Shown: one piece after another, positions 24,668 through 31,505 of the stretch | Layout: every line of letters begins with the position of its first letter | Position numbering within the stretch: the first letter of the stretch is position 1 | From: Sporichthya sp. | GTDB lineage: Bacteria > Actinomycetota > Actinomycetes > Sporichthyales > Sporichthyaceae | Direction of reading: 5' to 3' | Assembly (NCBI RefSeq): GCF_013815995.1 | Contig: NZ_JACDFE010000004.1 | Location: 1 to 53,129, forward strand | Length of the DNA: 53,129 bases | The notes under the pieces: model-generated | What the model was told of the DNA's origin: nothing | Databases searched by the model: none | What the model saw: only the letters and a program-made list of their open reading frames with translations | Program-made: the position numbers and the translations under genes

Positions 24668-25852
24668 ATGCGCAAGCCGATGATTGATACGGGAGCGGTC
24701 GGTATGGACGAGTCGGATTTCCACGACGTGCTGGCCTCGGTGCGGCAGTTCGTCCGTGAGCGTGTGATGCCGATCGAGAACGAGATCGAGGACAAGGACG
24801 AGATCCCGGACTCGATCCGCGAGGCGTGCAAGGCGATGGGCCTCTACGGGTTCGCCCTGCCCGAGGAGTACGGCGGGCTCGGGCTGCCGTTGACGCAGCA
24901 GGTACGGATGTCCATCGAGCTCAGCTACACCACGCCGTCCCTGCGCTCGATGTTCGGCACGAACAACGGCATTGCGGGGCACGTGCTGATCGAGGGAGGC
25001 ACGCAGGCGCAGAAGGACGAGTGGCTACCGAAGATCGCCAGCGGTGAGGTCACCGCCTCGTTCTGCCTCACCGAGGACGACGCGGGCTCCGACCCCTCCG
25101 GGCTGACCACGACTGCTCGCCGCGAGGGCGACCAGTGGGTGATCAATGGCGTCAAGCGCTACATCACCAACGCGCCGATCGCGGACGCGTTCATGGTGTT
25201 CGCACGTACCAACCCCGAAGGCAAGGCTCAGCGGGGGATCTCGACGTTCCTGGTCAAGAAGGGCAGCCCCGGGCTGAACGTGGGGCCCAAGGATCGGAAG
25301 ATGGGCCAGGCTGGCGCTTGGACCGCCGACGTCTATCTTGACGACGTCCGGGTCGAGGCTGACGCGCTGATCGGCGGCGAGGACGGACTAGGCAAAGGCT
25401 TCATCACCGCGATGCGCTGCCTGGCACACGGCCGTGTGCACGTCGCCGCGATATGCGTCGGGATGGCTGAGCGCCTGGTCGACGAGTCGGTCGAATTCGC
25501 CCGCAACCGCAAACAGGGCGGCACCCCGATCGGGACATTCCAGCTGGTCCAGGGCATGGTCGCGGACTCTGTGACGGACCATCGGGCCGCGAGGGCGCTA
25601 GTACTCGAGGCAGCCGCACACTACGACGCGGGCACCGACACCACGGTCGGCCCGTCCGCGGCGAAGTACTTCGCCAGCGAGATGGTGAGTCGGGTGGCCG
25701 ACCGTGCGGTGCAAATCCACGGCGGTGCCGGCTACATGCGCGGGGTCGCGGTGGAGCGCTTCTACCGGGACTCCCGGGTCTTCCGGATCTACGAGGGCAC
25801 CAGCCAGATCCAGCAGCTGATCATCGCTCGCGGCGTACTCGGAAAGCTCTGA
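24668..25852 (+). CDS. Acyl-CoA dehydrogenase, second copy
   Basis: About 394 residues from the ATG at 24668; the ATG at 24704 (MDESDFHDVLASV), nine bases after GGGAG, is an equally good start. The canonical signatures are ASFCLTEDDAGSDPSGL, IHGGAGYMRG and RIYEGTSQIQ, the last carrying the catalytic Glu of the medium-chain/short-branched class. It is the last gene of the catabolic run. It would desaturate the acyl-CoA before carboxylation, as AtuD or LiuA do. Confidence 0.92.
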   Translation: MRKPMIDTGAVGMDESDFHDVLASVRQFVRERVMPIENEIEDKDEIPDSIREACKAMGLYGFALPEEYGGLGLPLTQQVRMSIELSYTTPSLRSMFGTNNGIAGHVLIEGGTQAQKDEWLPKIASGEVTASFCLTEDDAGSDPSGLTTTARREGDQWVINGVKRYITNAPIADAFMVFARTNPEGKAQRGISTFLVKKGSPGLNVGPKDRKMGQAGAWTADVYLDDVRVEADALIGGEDGLGKGFITAMRCLAHGRVHVAAICVGMAERLVDESVEFARNRKQGGTPIGTFQLVQGMVADSVTDHRAARALVLEAAAHYDAGTDTTVGPSAAKYFASEMVSRVADRAVQIHGGAGYMRGVAVERFYRDSRVFRIYEGTSQIQQLIIARGVLGKL

Positions 25853-25921
25853 ACGCGAGACCCCGCCACGTACAGCCCCCGCAAAGCAAGAGGGCACCAA
25901 CCAGCTCCTGGTCACCTAATG

Positions 25922-25951
25922 CGTGGAGCCATTTAGGCCGTGGAGCGAAAT
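25922..25951 (+). repeat. Degenerate arm repeat
   Basis: CGTGGAGC-CATTTAGGC-CGTGGAGC-GAAATG with a longer spacer than the others. No core follows within 100 bases, so it is probably a leftover of an earlier boundary. Confidence 0.5.
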
Positions 25952-26184
25952 GCTGTGAACAGGACTTGAGGCAGGCGGCGATCGGCTCCAACCGGAGACG
26001 GCCGACCCAGCTCATGAGGGTGGTGAAGCGCTTCTTTGCCCGAACCGAACGTGAGGCAGGTGCCTTGCGCCGAGGCGCAGCCGAACCGCTCGTCGATGGG
26101 GCCTGCAACTGAATCACGGGGCAGATAAGGTCGTCGGTCTCGGTCAGCGGGTCGACGCCAGACCCAGTTACGCGATGCGGATCG

Positions 26185-26220
26185 CGTGGAGCTATTCGTG
26201 GAGCGAAATGGAGTCAACTG
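26185..26220 (+). repeat. Arm repeat, left-hand type, end of cassette C
   Basis: CGTGGAGC-TATT-CGTGGAGC then GAAATGGAGTCAACTG and the same tail as at 9416 and 11387, leading to the core at 26295. Confidence 0.6.
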
Positions 26221-26294
26221 CAGAGGCTGTAGGCGTCTGGAGCAAGACGGGCTGATGCCATAGCTGCAGGTAGAAGCCCTAGAGGCCCCGATGT

Positions 26295-26341
26295 GGGGGT
26301 CTCATAATCCTGGGCCGTCGGTTCGAGTCCGACCCGCCCCA
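26295..26341 (+). repeat. tRNA 3'-half core (att-like site), cassette C/D boundary
   Basis: GGGGGTCTCATAATCCTGGG then CCGTCGGTTCGAGTCCGACC and CGCCCCA. The T-arm stem (GTCGG/CCGAC) differs from the intact tRNA but pairs perfectly, so this half came from a slightly different tRNA gene, not by decay. Confidence 0.75.
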
Positions 26342-26583
26342 CCGACCCTAGCCGCGGGGGTTGGGTCCAGCGCGCACCGCGCGCCTTGGACGGCGCTGCC
26401 GTGCATACTCACGAGCAACGCGGGTTCTGCCCACTCGCACGGGTCGCTCGGATGGGCAGGCAGCGGCACGCACAGGCCCACCAGCTGGTGGTTGAGATCC
26501 GCCGCGTAGCCACGGAAGGCGACCAGGTTCGCCCTATCCGCTGCGCGCAGCCATTCGCTACATGAACCTGCCCATGTGCCAGC

Positions 26584-26922
26584 TCCCGCCGCCACTGACA
26601 TGCAACCGTCCAGCCAGAACGTCCTGTGGTCGGGGGACCCCGTGAACGCGTTCGCGGTGGTCGAGGACGAGGTCCGCGAGCTGGTCCGCCGCCGCGGCCT
26701 GGACCCAGTTGCCGACCCCGGCCGCCGTCCGCCGCCTGGTCGACGAGGTGATCGCGGAGTACGACGACCGCAGCCTGACCGGCGCCTGCCGAAGCTGGTC
26801 GACCTGCGCCTCGCGGCCCACCAGGTGTTCGACGCGGTGGCCGGTTCGGTCCGCTGCAGAAGTACCTCGACGACCCCACGGTCGAGGAGATCTGGATCAA
26901 CGAGCGTCTGACTTACGGGTAG
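26584..26922 (+). pseudogene. Degraded CpaF/TadA-type secretion ATPase N-terminal fragment
   Basis: Spliced across frames this reads VNAFAVVEDEVRELVRRRGL, then AVRRLVDEVIAEYDDRSLTG, then PKLVDLRLAAHQVFDAVAG and LQKYLDDPTVEEIWINE, the ordered N-terminal part of CpaF/VirB11-type ATPases. At least two frameshifts interrupt it and it stops at 26922, before the Walker A region. It is thus a dead stump. The intact gene presumably exists elsewhere in this or a donor genome. The 26345-26583 stretch before it has no recognisable gene. Confidence 0.65.
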
Positions 26923-27232
26923 CGTGCTTTGGCTAGCGACGCTACGACGTGGTCGTGCCCGGGCGGAGCGGCGCCTACGGACGATCGCTACTCGCGCCCC
27001 TGGCATCGTTGCAGCGCTTGTGGGCCAGCCGGACGACACCCCGGCCGCGGTCGCCTTGCACGGCGGGCGAAACCTGGTCCGCGGCCGGGTTGGTTCGGGT
27101 CGTTCGCCTTGGCCTGGCTGGGCACCTTGTCGCCGCAGGGCCAGCACCGCACGTCGGCGCTGTCCCCCAACTCGCTTAGGTCCGCCATGTTCGGCAGCCC
27201 AGGCGCTGCGCATCGGGGGGCTGCTCGCTCCG
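26923..27232. other. Gene-free stretch
   Basis: No supported gene. A minus-strand frame near 27186 begins MADLSELGDSADVRCWPCGD with a CxxC pair, but its later part is low-complexity and overlaps other open frames, so I leave it unassigned. Confidence 0.35.
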
Positions 27233-27643
27233 TCACCGCACCGTGAACGGCGCCGATCGTGAGCCGATCACGAAGCCGATCGCCACGCCGAGGACGCCGA
27301 GCGTGAGGTGTATCAGGTTGTCGAGGACGGTGTCGTAGCCGTGCGGAACGAGACCGAACAGGCGGGGGGCGACGAAGCCGAGCAGGCCGACAGCGAGGTA
27401 GGCCACCCCGACCACGCCGACGACGCCGCGGACCACGCGCTCGTCGCGGACCAGCAGCCCGGCGGCCAGCAGCGTCCCGCCGCTGAGCAGGTGGATGGCG
27501 TCCTCGGCCCGGTCGATGTTGAGGACATCGAAAAGCGACTCGTTGCCGAGCAGGAGTCCCCCGATGCCGATCAGCACGACCGTCGCGCCGGTGAGGGCGG
27601 CGTAGGCGCGAGCCAAAGTACGGTCACCCTGCGCGCCGGTCAC
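27233..27643 (-). CDS. DUF4383-like four-helix membrane protein
   Basis: 136 residues from the GTG at 27643, which overlaps the end of the upstream gene by four bases. About four hydrophobic segments are visible (ALTGATVVLIGIGGLLL, HLLSGGTLLAAGLLV, GVVGVAYLAVGLLGFVAP, LIHLTLGVLGVAIGFVIG), with FDVLNIDRAEDAIHLLSG between the first two, the pattern of DUF4383 proteins. Function is unknown in the family. It is co-directional with another membrane protein gene. Confidence 0.75.
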   Translation of the reverse strand: MTGAQGDRTLARAYAALTGATVVLIGIGGLLLGNESLFDVLNIDRAEDAIHLLSGGTLLAAGLLVRDERVVRGVVGVVGVAYLAVGLLGFVAPRLFGLVPHGYDTVLDNLIHLTLGVLGVAIGFVIGSRSAPFTVR

Positions 27644-28106
27644 GCCGACACCGGGTCGAGCAAGCGGTCGAAGACCGCACCGACCGCTTGTGCCTGGACG
27701 TACTTCTCGACCAGGTCGACGTTCCAGTCCCTGACGCTCCAGTCCCGCGCCCGGTAGAGCCCCAGCGCGGTGTTGAGCAGCACGTCGCCGGAGTAGACGA
27801 CCGCGAACCCGACGTTCACGGCTCGCTGCCCGCGCAGTCCGCGGCGGGCCGCGACGCCGTACGCGGACCCCCAGAGAGTGCCCAGGGCCAGGTGAGTGGT
27901 CTCGTTCAAGCGCTGTCGTCCCCGGGCCGTTTTCGGCGCGACAGGCAGGACCCTCTCCGCGAAGTCGGCGGGCGCGTAGCTGTCCACGCGATGGGTAACG
28001 GGCATCTCGACGAGTCGCTGGAAGGCGGTCATGACCACCGTCCCGGCGATCCCGGCGACGACGCCTCGGCCAAGGAAGGAACCGGCGGAGGTTGTGGCTT
28101 GGACAT
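27640..28106 (-). pseudogene. Membrane protein gene with an N-terminal frameshift
   Basis: A strong site (GAGGAG) precedes the ATG at 28106, which encodes MSKPQPPPVPSL and soon runs to a stop at 28030. The next frame carries GRGVVAGIAGTVVMTAFQRL and continues for over 120 residues (VDSYAPADFAERVLP, THLALGTLWGSAYGVAARRG) to 27640. One base gained or lost near 28070 separates the good start from the body. A shorter protein could start at the GTG 28038 or ATG 28032. The family is unnamed to me; about three hydrophobic helices are visible. It overlaps the DUF4383-like gene. Confidence 0.6.
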
Positions 28107-28165
28107 GTCAAAGCTCCTCACTGAGCGCCGGACGCAGCCGATGAGGTCCACTGGCGTCCCTGCGG

Positions 28166-28339
28166 CTAGGCGGGTGCTCGCCGCTGGCGGTGTCTTTCCC
28201 CGACCCCCACGCGACGAATCATCGTCATCGCTCCGGCCGGGTCGGAGAGCGTCGGATGGCGTGCGGGGCTGAACGTGCACGTACAAGGGGCGCCGGCGAT
28301 GTGCTCCGCGGCGCTGGGTCGGTCCGTGGCTGTGGTCAT
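28166..28339 (-). CDS. Small hypothetical protein, 57 residues
   Basis: An excellent ribosome site (AGAGGAGA) lies six bases before the ATG at 28339. The peptide begins MTTATDRPSAAEHIAGAPC and holds a CTC pair; it has no recognisable domain and ends in arginine-rich sequence, so it may be a truncated gene start. It lies about 60 bases upstream of the frameshifted membrane protein gene on the same strand. Confidence 0.35.
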   Translation of the reverse strand: MTTATDRPSAAEHIAGAPCTCTFSPARHPTLSDPAGAMTMIRRVGVGERHRQRRAPA

Positions 28340-28451
28340 CGTTATCTCCTCTGGCAGGTCGGATTCGGGCTACCCCTTACAGCGGGGGATTCGACCAGTT
28401 AGGGATGCGAGTGACCAGTGCTTATGCAGGTCAGCACAGGGGACAAGCCAA

Positions 28452-28498
28452 GAGTTCTCATAATCCCTGGGCCGTCGGTTCGAGTCCGACCCGCCCCA
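28452..28498 (+). repeat. tRNA 3'-half core (att-like site), right end of cassette D
   Basis: TTCTCATAATCCCTGGGCC then GTCGGTTCGAGTCCGACCCG and CCCCA, identical to the core at 26295 over almost its whole length. No left-type arm repeat precedes it and no right-type arm follows, so its flanks differ from the other boundaries. Confidence 0.7.
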
Positions 28499-28512
28499 CT
28501 CGTCGCCTGCGA

Positions 28513-28968
28513 TCACCAGATCGCGAGGCCCGGCAGGAGCTGGGACGCGGAGTCGATGACGGCTCGGGCGTCCTGGACGGCGGCCTCGGCCTCGGCGGTG
28601 GTGGCGGCATCGCTGGGCATCGACGGGTACTCCAGTTCGTTACGTCGGCGGCGCAGGGTGGAGAACGCACGGAAGCCGGTGCCGAACTGTGCCCGCAGTG
28701 AGAGGTCCAGCGCGTAGTGCCCTCCCTTGCTGGTCGGACGCAGACCTTGGTGGGTCAGGAGCGCGGTCCCGGCATGGCGGGCGGCGTCGTAGGCGAGGAC
28801 GTAGGCGCTGTCGGGGTCGGAGTCGACCAGGGCTGCTGCGCTGTCCGCTACCCGCCGTGCCTTGTCGAGCAGGGCAGTGCCGTCGGCCTGACCACCCGTC
28901 ACCTGTTGCAGCCGGCCGGTCTTGACCAGCTCGGCGATCTCGGTCTCGCCGCGGGCCCACCGGGTCAT
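28513..28968 (-). CDS. HEPN-domain protein of a nucleotidyltransferase pair
   Basis: 151 residues from the ATG at 28968, which overlaps the upstream stop (ATGA). An all-helical HEPN fold is suggested by KARRVADSAAALVDSDPDSA, YVLAYDAARHAGTALLTHQG and the basic motif STLRRRRNELEYPS near residue 115, where HEPN proteins keep their active-site or tRNA-contact residues. HEPN proteins next to minimal nucleotidyltransferases act as toxins kept in check by AMP transfer, as in HepT/MntA. That role is inference for this pair. Confidence 0.8.
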   Translation of the reverse strand: MTRWARGETEIAELVKTGRLQQVTGGQADGTALLDKARRVADSAAALVDSDPDSAYVLAYDAARHAGTALLTHQGLRPTSKGGHYALDLSLRAQFGTGFRAFSTLRRRRNELEYPSMPSDAATTAEAEAAVQDARAVIDSASQLLPGLAIW

Positions 28969-29549
28969 TCGGTGCTCGCGTGCACGGTCACGGCCGGGGC
29001 TGCCCGGATCTGCTGTACGAGCGGATCGGTGCCGTCGCCCCATTGCTCGGGGGAGCGCAGCACCGGGTTCACCTGCAGGCCCAGGCGCACCTGGGCGCGG
29101 TCGGCTGCGTCGTAGACCTCCGCCCGATCCGGGTGTCCGATGACCAGGACGTCGATGTCGGCCGGGGGCGGGCCTTCAGCGCCGTCGTACCGGGCGGCCC
29201 ACGACCCGAAGATCAGGACCGTCTGCGCGCCGGTGAGGCCGGCAAACTCGTCCTCGATCACCGTGTGGGGGCCGAAGGTCTGTTCCAGCAGGCGGGTGAG
29301 CGCGGCGGCCGAGGGGTGCTCAGGGTTGGCCCGAAGCAACCGGCTGCGTCCGACCGAGCGCGCTTGCAAAACGGTGGCGGCGACGAGGCGCTGGACCTCC
29401 CGGTGCAGTGTGGTCAGGGGGACGTCGAGGCGTTTGGCGAGCTCGGTCGTCGTGTACTCCTGGTCAGGGTGCAGCAAGAGCCAGGTCAGCAGGTCGGCCT
29501 GATGTCGGGATCGGAAAATCGGCATCAGCGGCGGGGCCTCACTACGCAT
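28965..29549 (-). CDS. wHTH-nucleotidyltransferase (MNT-like) antitoxin
   Basis: 194 residues from the ATG at 29549; the ATG at 29525 is also possible. The N-terminal winged helix (LLHPDQEYTTTELAKRLDVP, TLHREVQRLVAA) precedes a minimal nucleotidyltransferase core: LIFGSWAARYDG and, about ten residues later, ADIDVLVIG (GS...DxD). In MNT/HEPN systems the transferase AMPylates and silences the HEPN toxin. Here the attached DNA-binding domain suggests the same protein represses its own promoter, where a 9-base inverted repeat lies at 29543-29578. A -10-like TATATT inside that repeat hints at a leaderless start at 29549. Confidence 0.82.
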   Translation of the reverse strand: MRSEAPPLMPIFRSRHQADLLTWLLLHPDQEYTTTELAKRLDVPLTTLHREVQRLVAATVLQARSVGRSRLLRANPEHPSAAALTRLLEQTFGPHTVIEDEFAGLTGAQTVLIFGSWAARYDGAEGPPPADIDVLVIGHPDRAEVYDAADRAQVRLGLQVNPVLRSPEQWGDGTDPLVQQIRAAPAVTVHASTE

Positions 29550-29578
29550 AGAAGGAGCATATATTCCGGCTATGCGTA
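29543..29578. promoter_or_regulatory. Inverted repeat over the MNT/HEPN promoter
   Basis: TACGCATAG and CTATGCGTA form a perfect 9-base inverted repeat separated by 18 bases that hold an AT-rich -10-like element. It covers the start of the winged-helix nucleotidyltransferase gene, whose product is the likely ligand. Confidence 0.6.
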
Positions 29579-29604
29579 ACGTCAACGATGCTCCCCGATC
29601 CGGC

Positions 29605-29639
29605 CGTGGAGTCATTCGTGGAGCGAAATGGAGTCAACC
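29605..29639 (+). repeat. Orphan arm repeat, left-hand type
   Basis: CGTGGAGT-CATT-CGTGGAGC then GAAATGGAGTCAACC, as at 9416, but the conserved tail and tRNA core that should follow are missing. The sequence after it runs into the transporter stump. Confidence 0.6.
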
Positions 29640-29764
29640 TGGGAGCCCGGCGACCCCGACGGCACGAATACAGCAGAGCGCGGAACTCTCCCGGCGCATT
29701 GGCATCCGCGTCCTGCTGGTCCCGACGGCTCGTCGTCGATGAGCACCTCGACCCGATTCTCTGC

Positions 29765-30007
29765 ATGGGTGTCTCGGCCGCCTACGGGGGTGCGGGCTGG
29801 CCGATGTTCAACGTGCTCAGCGCCGAACCGGACAAGTGGGTGGTCTACCTGGCGTCGTTCACCTCGATCGGGCTCTCGTTCCTGATCGTGTGGATGTGCA
29901 CCATCGCCACCGGGCACCGGGACTTCCGGATCGCCGAGAAGGCCGCGGCCAAGGAGCAGACGATGGTCGACGGTCAGCGCAATAGCCTCACGCCGGCTGG
30001 AGTGTGA
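29765..30007 (+). pseudogene. C-terminal stump of a membrane transporter
   Basis: The frame through YGGAGWPMFNVLSAEPDKWV, then VYLASFTSIGLSFLIVWMCT and a charged tail (HRDFRIAEKAAAKEQ) looks like the last membrane helix and cytoplasmic tail of a permease. The upstream part of the frame is composed of arm-repeat and low-complexity sequence, so the body of the gene has been lost. It precedes the glnT operon and was probably its uptake protein. The family cannot be named from this fragment. Confidence 0.45.
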
Positions 30008-30052
30008 CGGACCAGTGGATGTGCATCGTGTGATGCGCGCGTAATAATCGAG

Positions 30053-30069
30053 GTCTACTCTACGTAGAC
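30053..30069. promoter_or_regulatory. Inverted repeat upstream of glnT
   Basis: GTCTAC-N5-GTAGAC, a perfect 6-base inverted repeat 39 bases before the glnT start. GTAGAC-type half-sites also precede 38384 and, as GTAGA/TCTAC, lie at 43597. It may be the site of the cupin regulator at 37419. Confidence 0.5.
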
Positions 30070-30107
30070 GGAGTATCATGTAGGTGGACCCCCGGAAGGA
30101 ACCGACC

Positions 30108-31448
30108 GTGTCGGCAAACCGATTGGCCGCGCTGTGCGAGGCGGCCGGCACGAAGTTCCTCCTCGCCCTGTTCGTCGATCTCAACGGCAAGCCCTGCGCC
30201 AAACTCGTCCCGGTCGAGGCCGTTGATGAATTCGCGACCGATGGGGTCGGGTTCGCCGGGTACGCCGTCGGTGCGATGGGACAGGAGCCCAAGGACCCTG
30301 ACCTGATCGCGATACCTGACCTGGACTCCTTCACGCCGGTGCCATTCGTCAAGGAAGGACTGGCGATCGTGCACTGCGACCCCCACGTGTTGGGTAAGCC
30401 GTGGCCGTTCGCGCCGCGCAACATCCTGAAGGCCCTCGTCCAGCAGGCAGCGGACGCCGGATTCGAGGCGTGGGTTGGCGCCGAGGTGGAGTATTTTCTG
30501 CTCAAACGCAACGCAACCGGAGAACTCGTGCCGGCCGACGACGACGACACCGCCGCCCAACCCTGCTACGACGCCCGTGCCGTGACCCGGATGTACGACC
30601 ACCTTGCCGCCATCTCCGTGGCCATGAATCAGCTGGGGTGGGGCAACTACGCCAACGATCACGAGGACGGCAGCGGTCAGTTCGAGCAGAACTTCAAGTT
30701 TGCTGAGGCGCTGACCACCGCCGACCGTGTGATCACCCTGCGCTACCTGCTCAGCGTTTTGGCTGCCGAGCGCGGCATGATCGCGACCTTCATGCCCAAG
30801 CCGTATGCGAACAAGACCGGCTCCGGCCTGCACCTCCATCTGTCGCTGACGAGTGGCGGTGCTCCGGTCTTCCCGGTCGATGATGCAGCGGAGGACCCGA
30901 CGGGGCTCGGCCTGAGCGATACGGCTTGCGCCTTCGTGGCCGGGATCCTCGAGCACGCCAGCGCCCTCCAAGCGGTGATCGCGCCGACGGTGAACAGCTA
31001 CAAGCGCACCAGTGCGACGACGACCGCGTCGGGCGCCAGTTGGGCGCCGCGGTCGCCGACCTGGGGTGGCAACGACCGCACCCACTACATCCGGATCCCG
31101 GACAAGCAGCGTCTGGAACTCCGCGGTGGTGACGGCTCGGCCAACCCTTATCTCGCTATCGCCGGAGCGCTCGCCGCCGGCTTGGACGGAGTGAAGCGGA
31201 GTGCCGATCCGGGTGCTCTCGGGAGCGGGCCGGGCGGCTCTCTACCGCTGACCCTGCTGCACGCCGTTGAGGCGCTCGAGGCCGACCCGGTCGTCACCGC
31301 GATGCTCGACGCCGTCCTGGGGGAGTGGCCCGACGCCGGGCTCCCGAGCGTTGCCACCTACTTTGCACAGCTCAAGCGCGAGGAATTCTTCGCCTGGCAC
31401 GCGCACGTGTCCTCGTGGGAGCACGACCGCTACCTGACTGCCTTCTGA
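30108..31448 (+). CDS. glnT: Type III glutamine synthetase (GlnT/GmaS-like)
   Basis: 446 residues from the GTG at 30108, seven bases after GGAAGGA; the frame is open upstream to 30084. Glutamine-synthetase motifs appear in order: GAEVEYFLLK, NDHEDGSGQFEQNF, KTGSGLHLHLSL and NDRTHYIRIPD with the catalytic Arg. The protein belongs to the GlnT/GmaS group, which joins ammonia or methylamine to glutamate; gamma-glutamylmethylamide synthetase is one member. The next three genes are the glxBCD/mgsABC set, so gamma-glutamylmethylamide synthesis is as likely as ordinary glutamine synthesis. A hairpin lies in the 57-base gap to the next gene. Confidence 0.85.
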   Translation: MSANRLAALCEAAGTKFLLALFVDLNGKPCAKLVPVEAVDEFATDGVGFAGYAVGAMGQEPKDPDLIAIPDLDSFTPVPFVKEGLAIVHCDPHVLGKPWPFAPRNILKALVQQAADAGFEAWVGAEVEYFLLKRNATGELVPADDDDTAAQPCYDARAVTRMYDHLAAISVAMNQLGWGNYANDHEDGSGQFEQNFKFAEALTTADRVITLRYLLSVLAAERGMIATFMPKPYANKTGSGLHLHLSLTSGGAPVFPVDDAAEDPTGLGLSDTACAFVAGILEHASALQAVIAPTVNSYKRTSATTTASGASWAPRSPTWGGNDRTHYIRIPDKQRLELRGGDGSANPYLAIAGALAAGLDGVKRSADPGALGSGPGGSLPLTLLHAVEALEADPVVTAMLDAVLGEWPDAGLPSVATYFAQLKREEFFAWHAHVSSWEHDRYLTAF

Positions 31449-31456
31449 CCCCGCCT

Positions 31457-31489
31457 GGCGAGGCTCCCGCGTTGCGGGCGTCTCTCGCC
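31457..31489 (+). other. Hairpin between glnT and glxB
   Basis: GGCGAG-N3-CCCGC-gtt-GCGGG-N5-CTCGCC can form a two-part stem in the gap after glnT. There is no T-run, so it is an attenuator or mRNA-stabilising hairpin rather than a clear terminator. Confidence 0.4.
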
Positions 31490-31505
31490 CACTGAGAGGA
31501 CCACC

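Larger units (their letters stand above)
25853..26294. other. Gene-free end of cassette C with two arm repeats
   Basis: About 440 bases without a supported gene. It holds a degenerate arm repeat at 25922-25951, a well-kept one at 26185-26220 and the conserved tail before the core at 26295. A 32-codon frame from 26014 to a stop near 26112 encodes MRVVKRFFARTEREAGALRR; I do not recognise it and give it no weight. Confidence 0.5.

Noticed and set aside
26014-26112. Short frame MRVVKRFFARTER as a recombinase or toxin gene
   Set aside because: 32 codons, no ribosome site, no recognisable domain, and inside a gene-free cassette end.
26302-27213. Minus-strand frame of 303 codons through the CpaF stump
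   Set aside because: The translation is mostly Arg/Ser/Pro-rich shadow; only the last 60 residues look protein-like and I cannot assign them.
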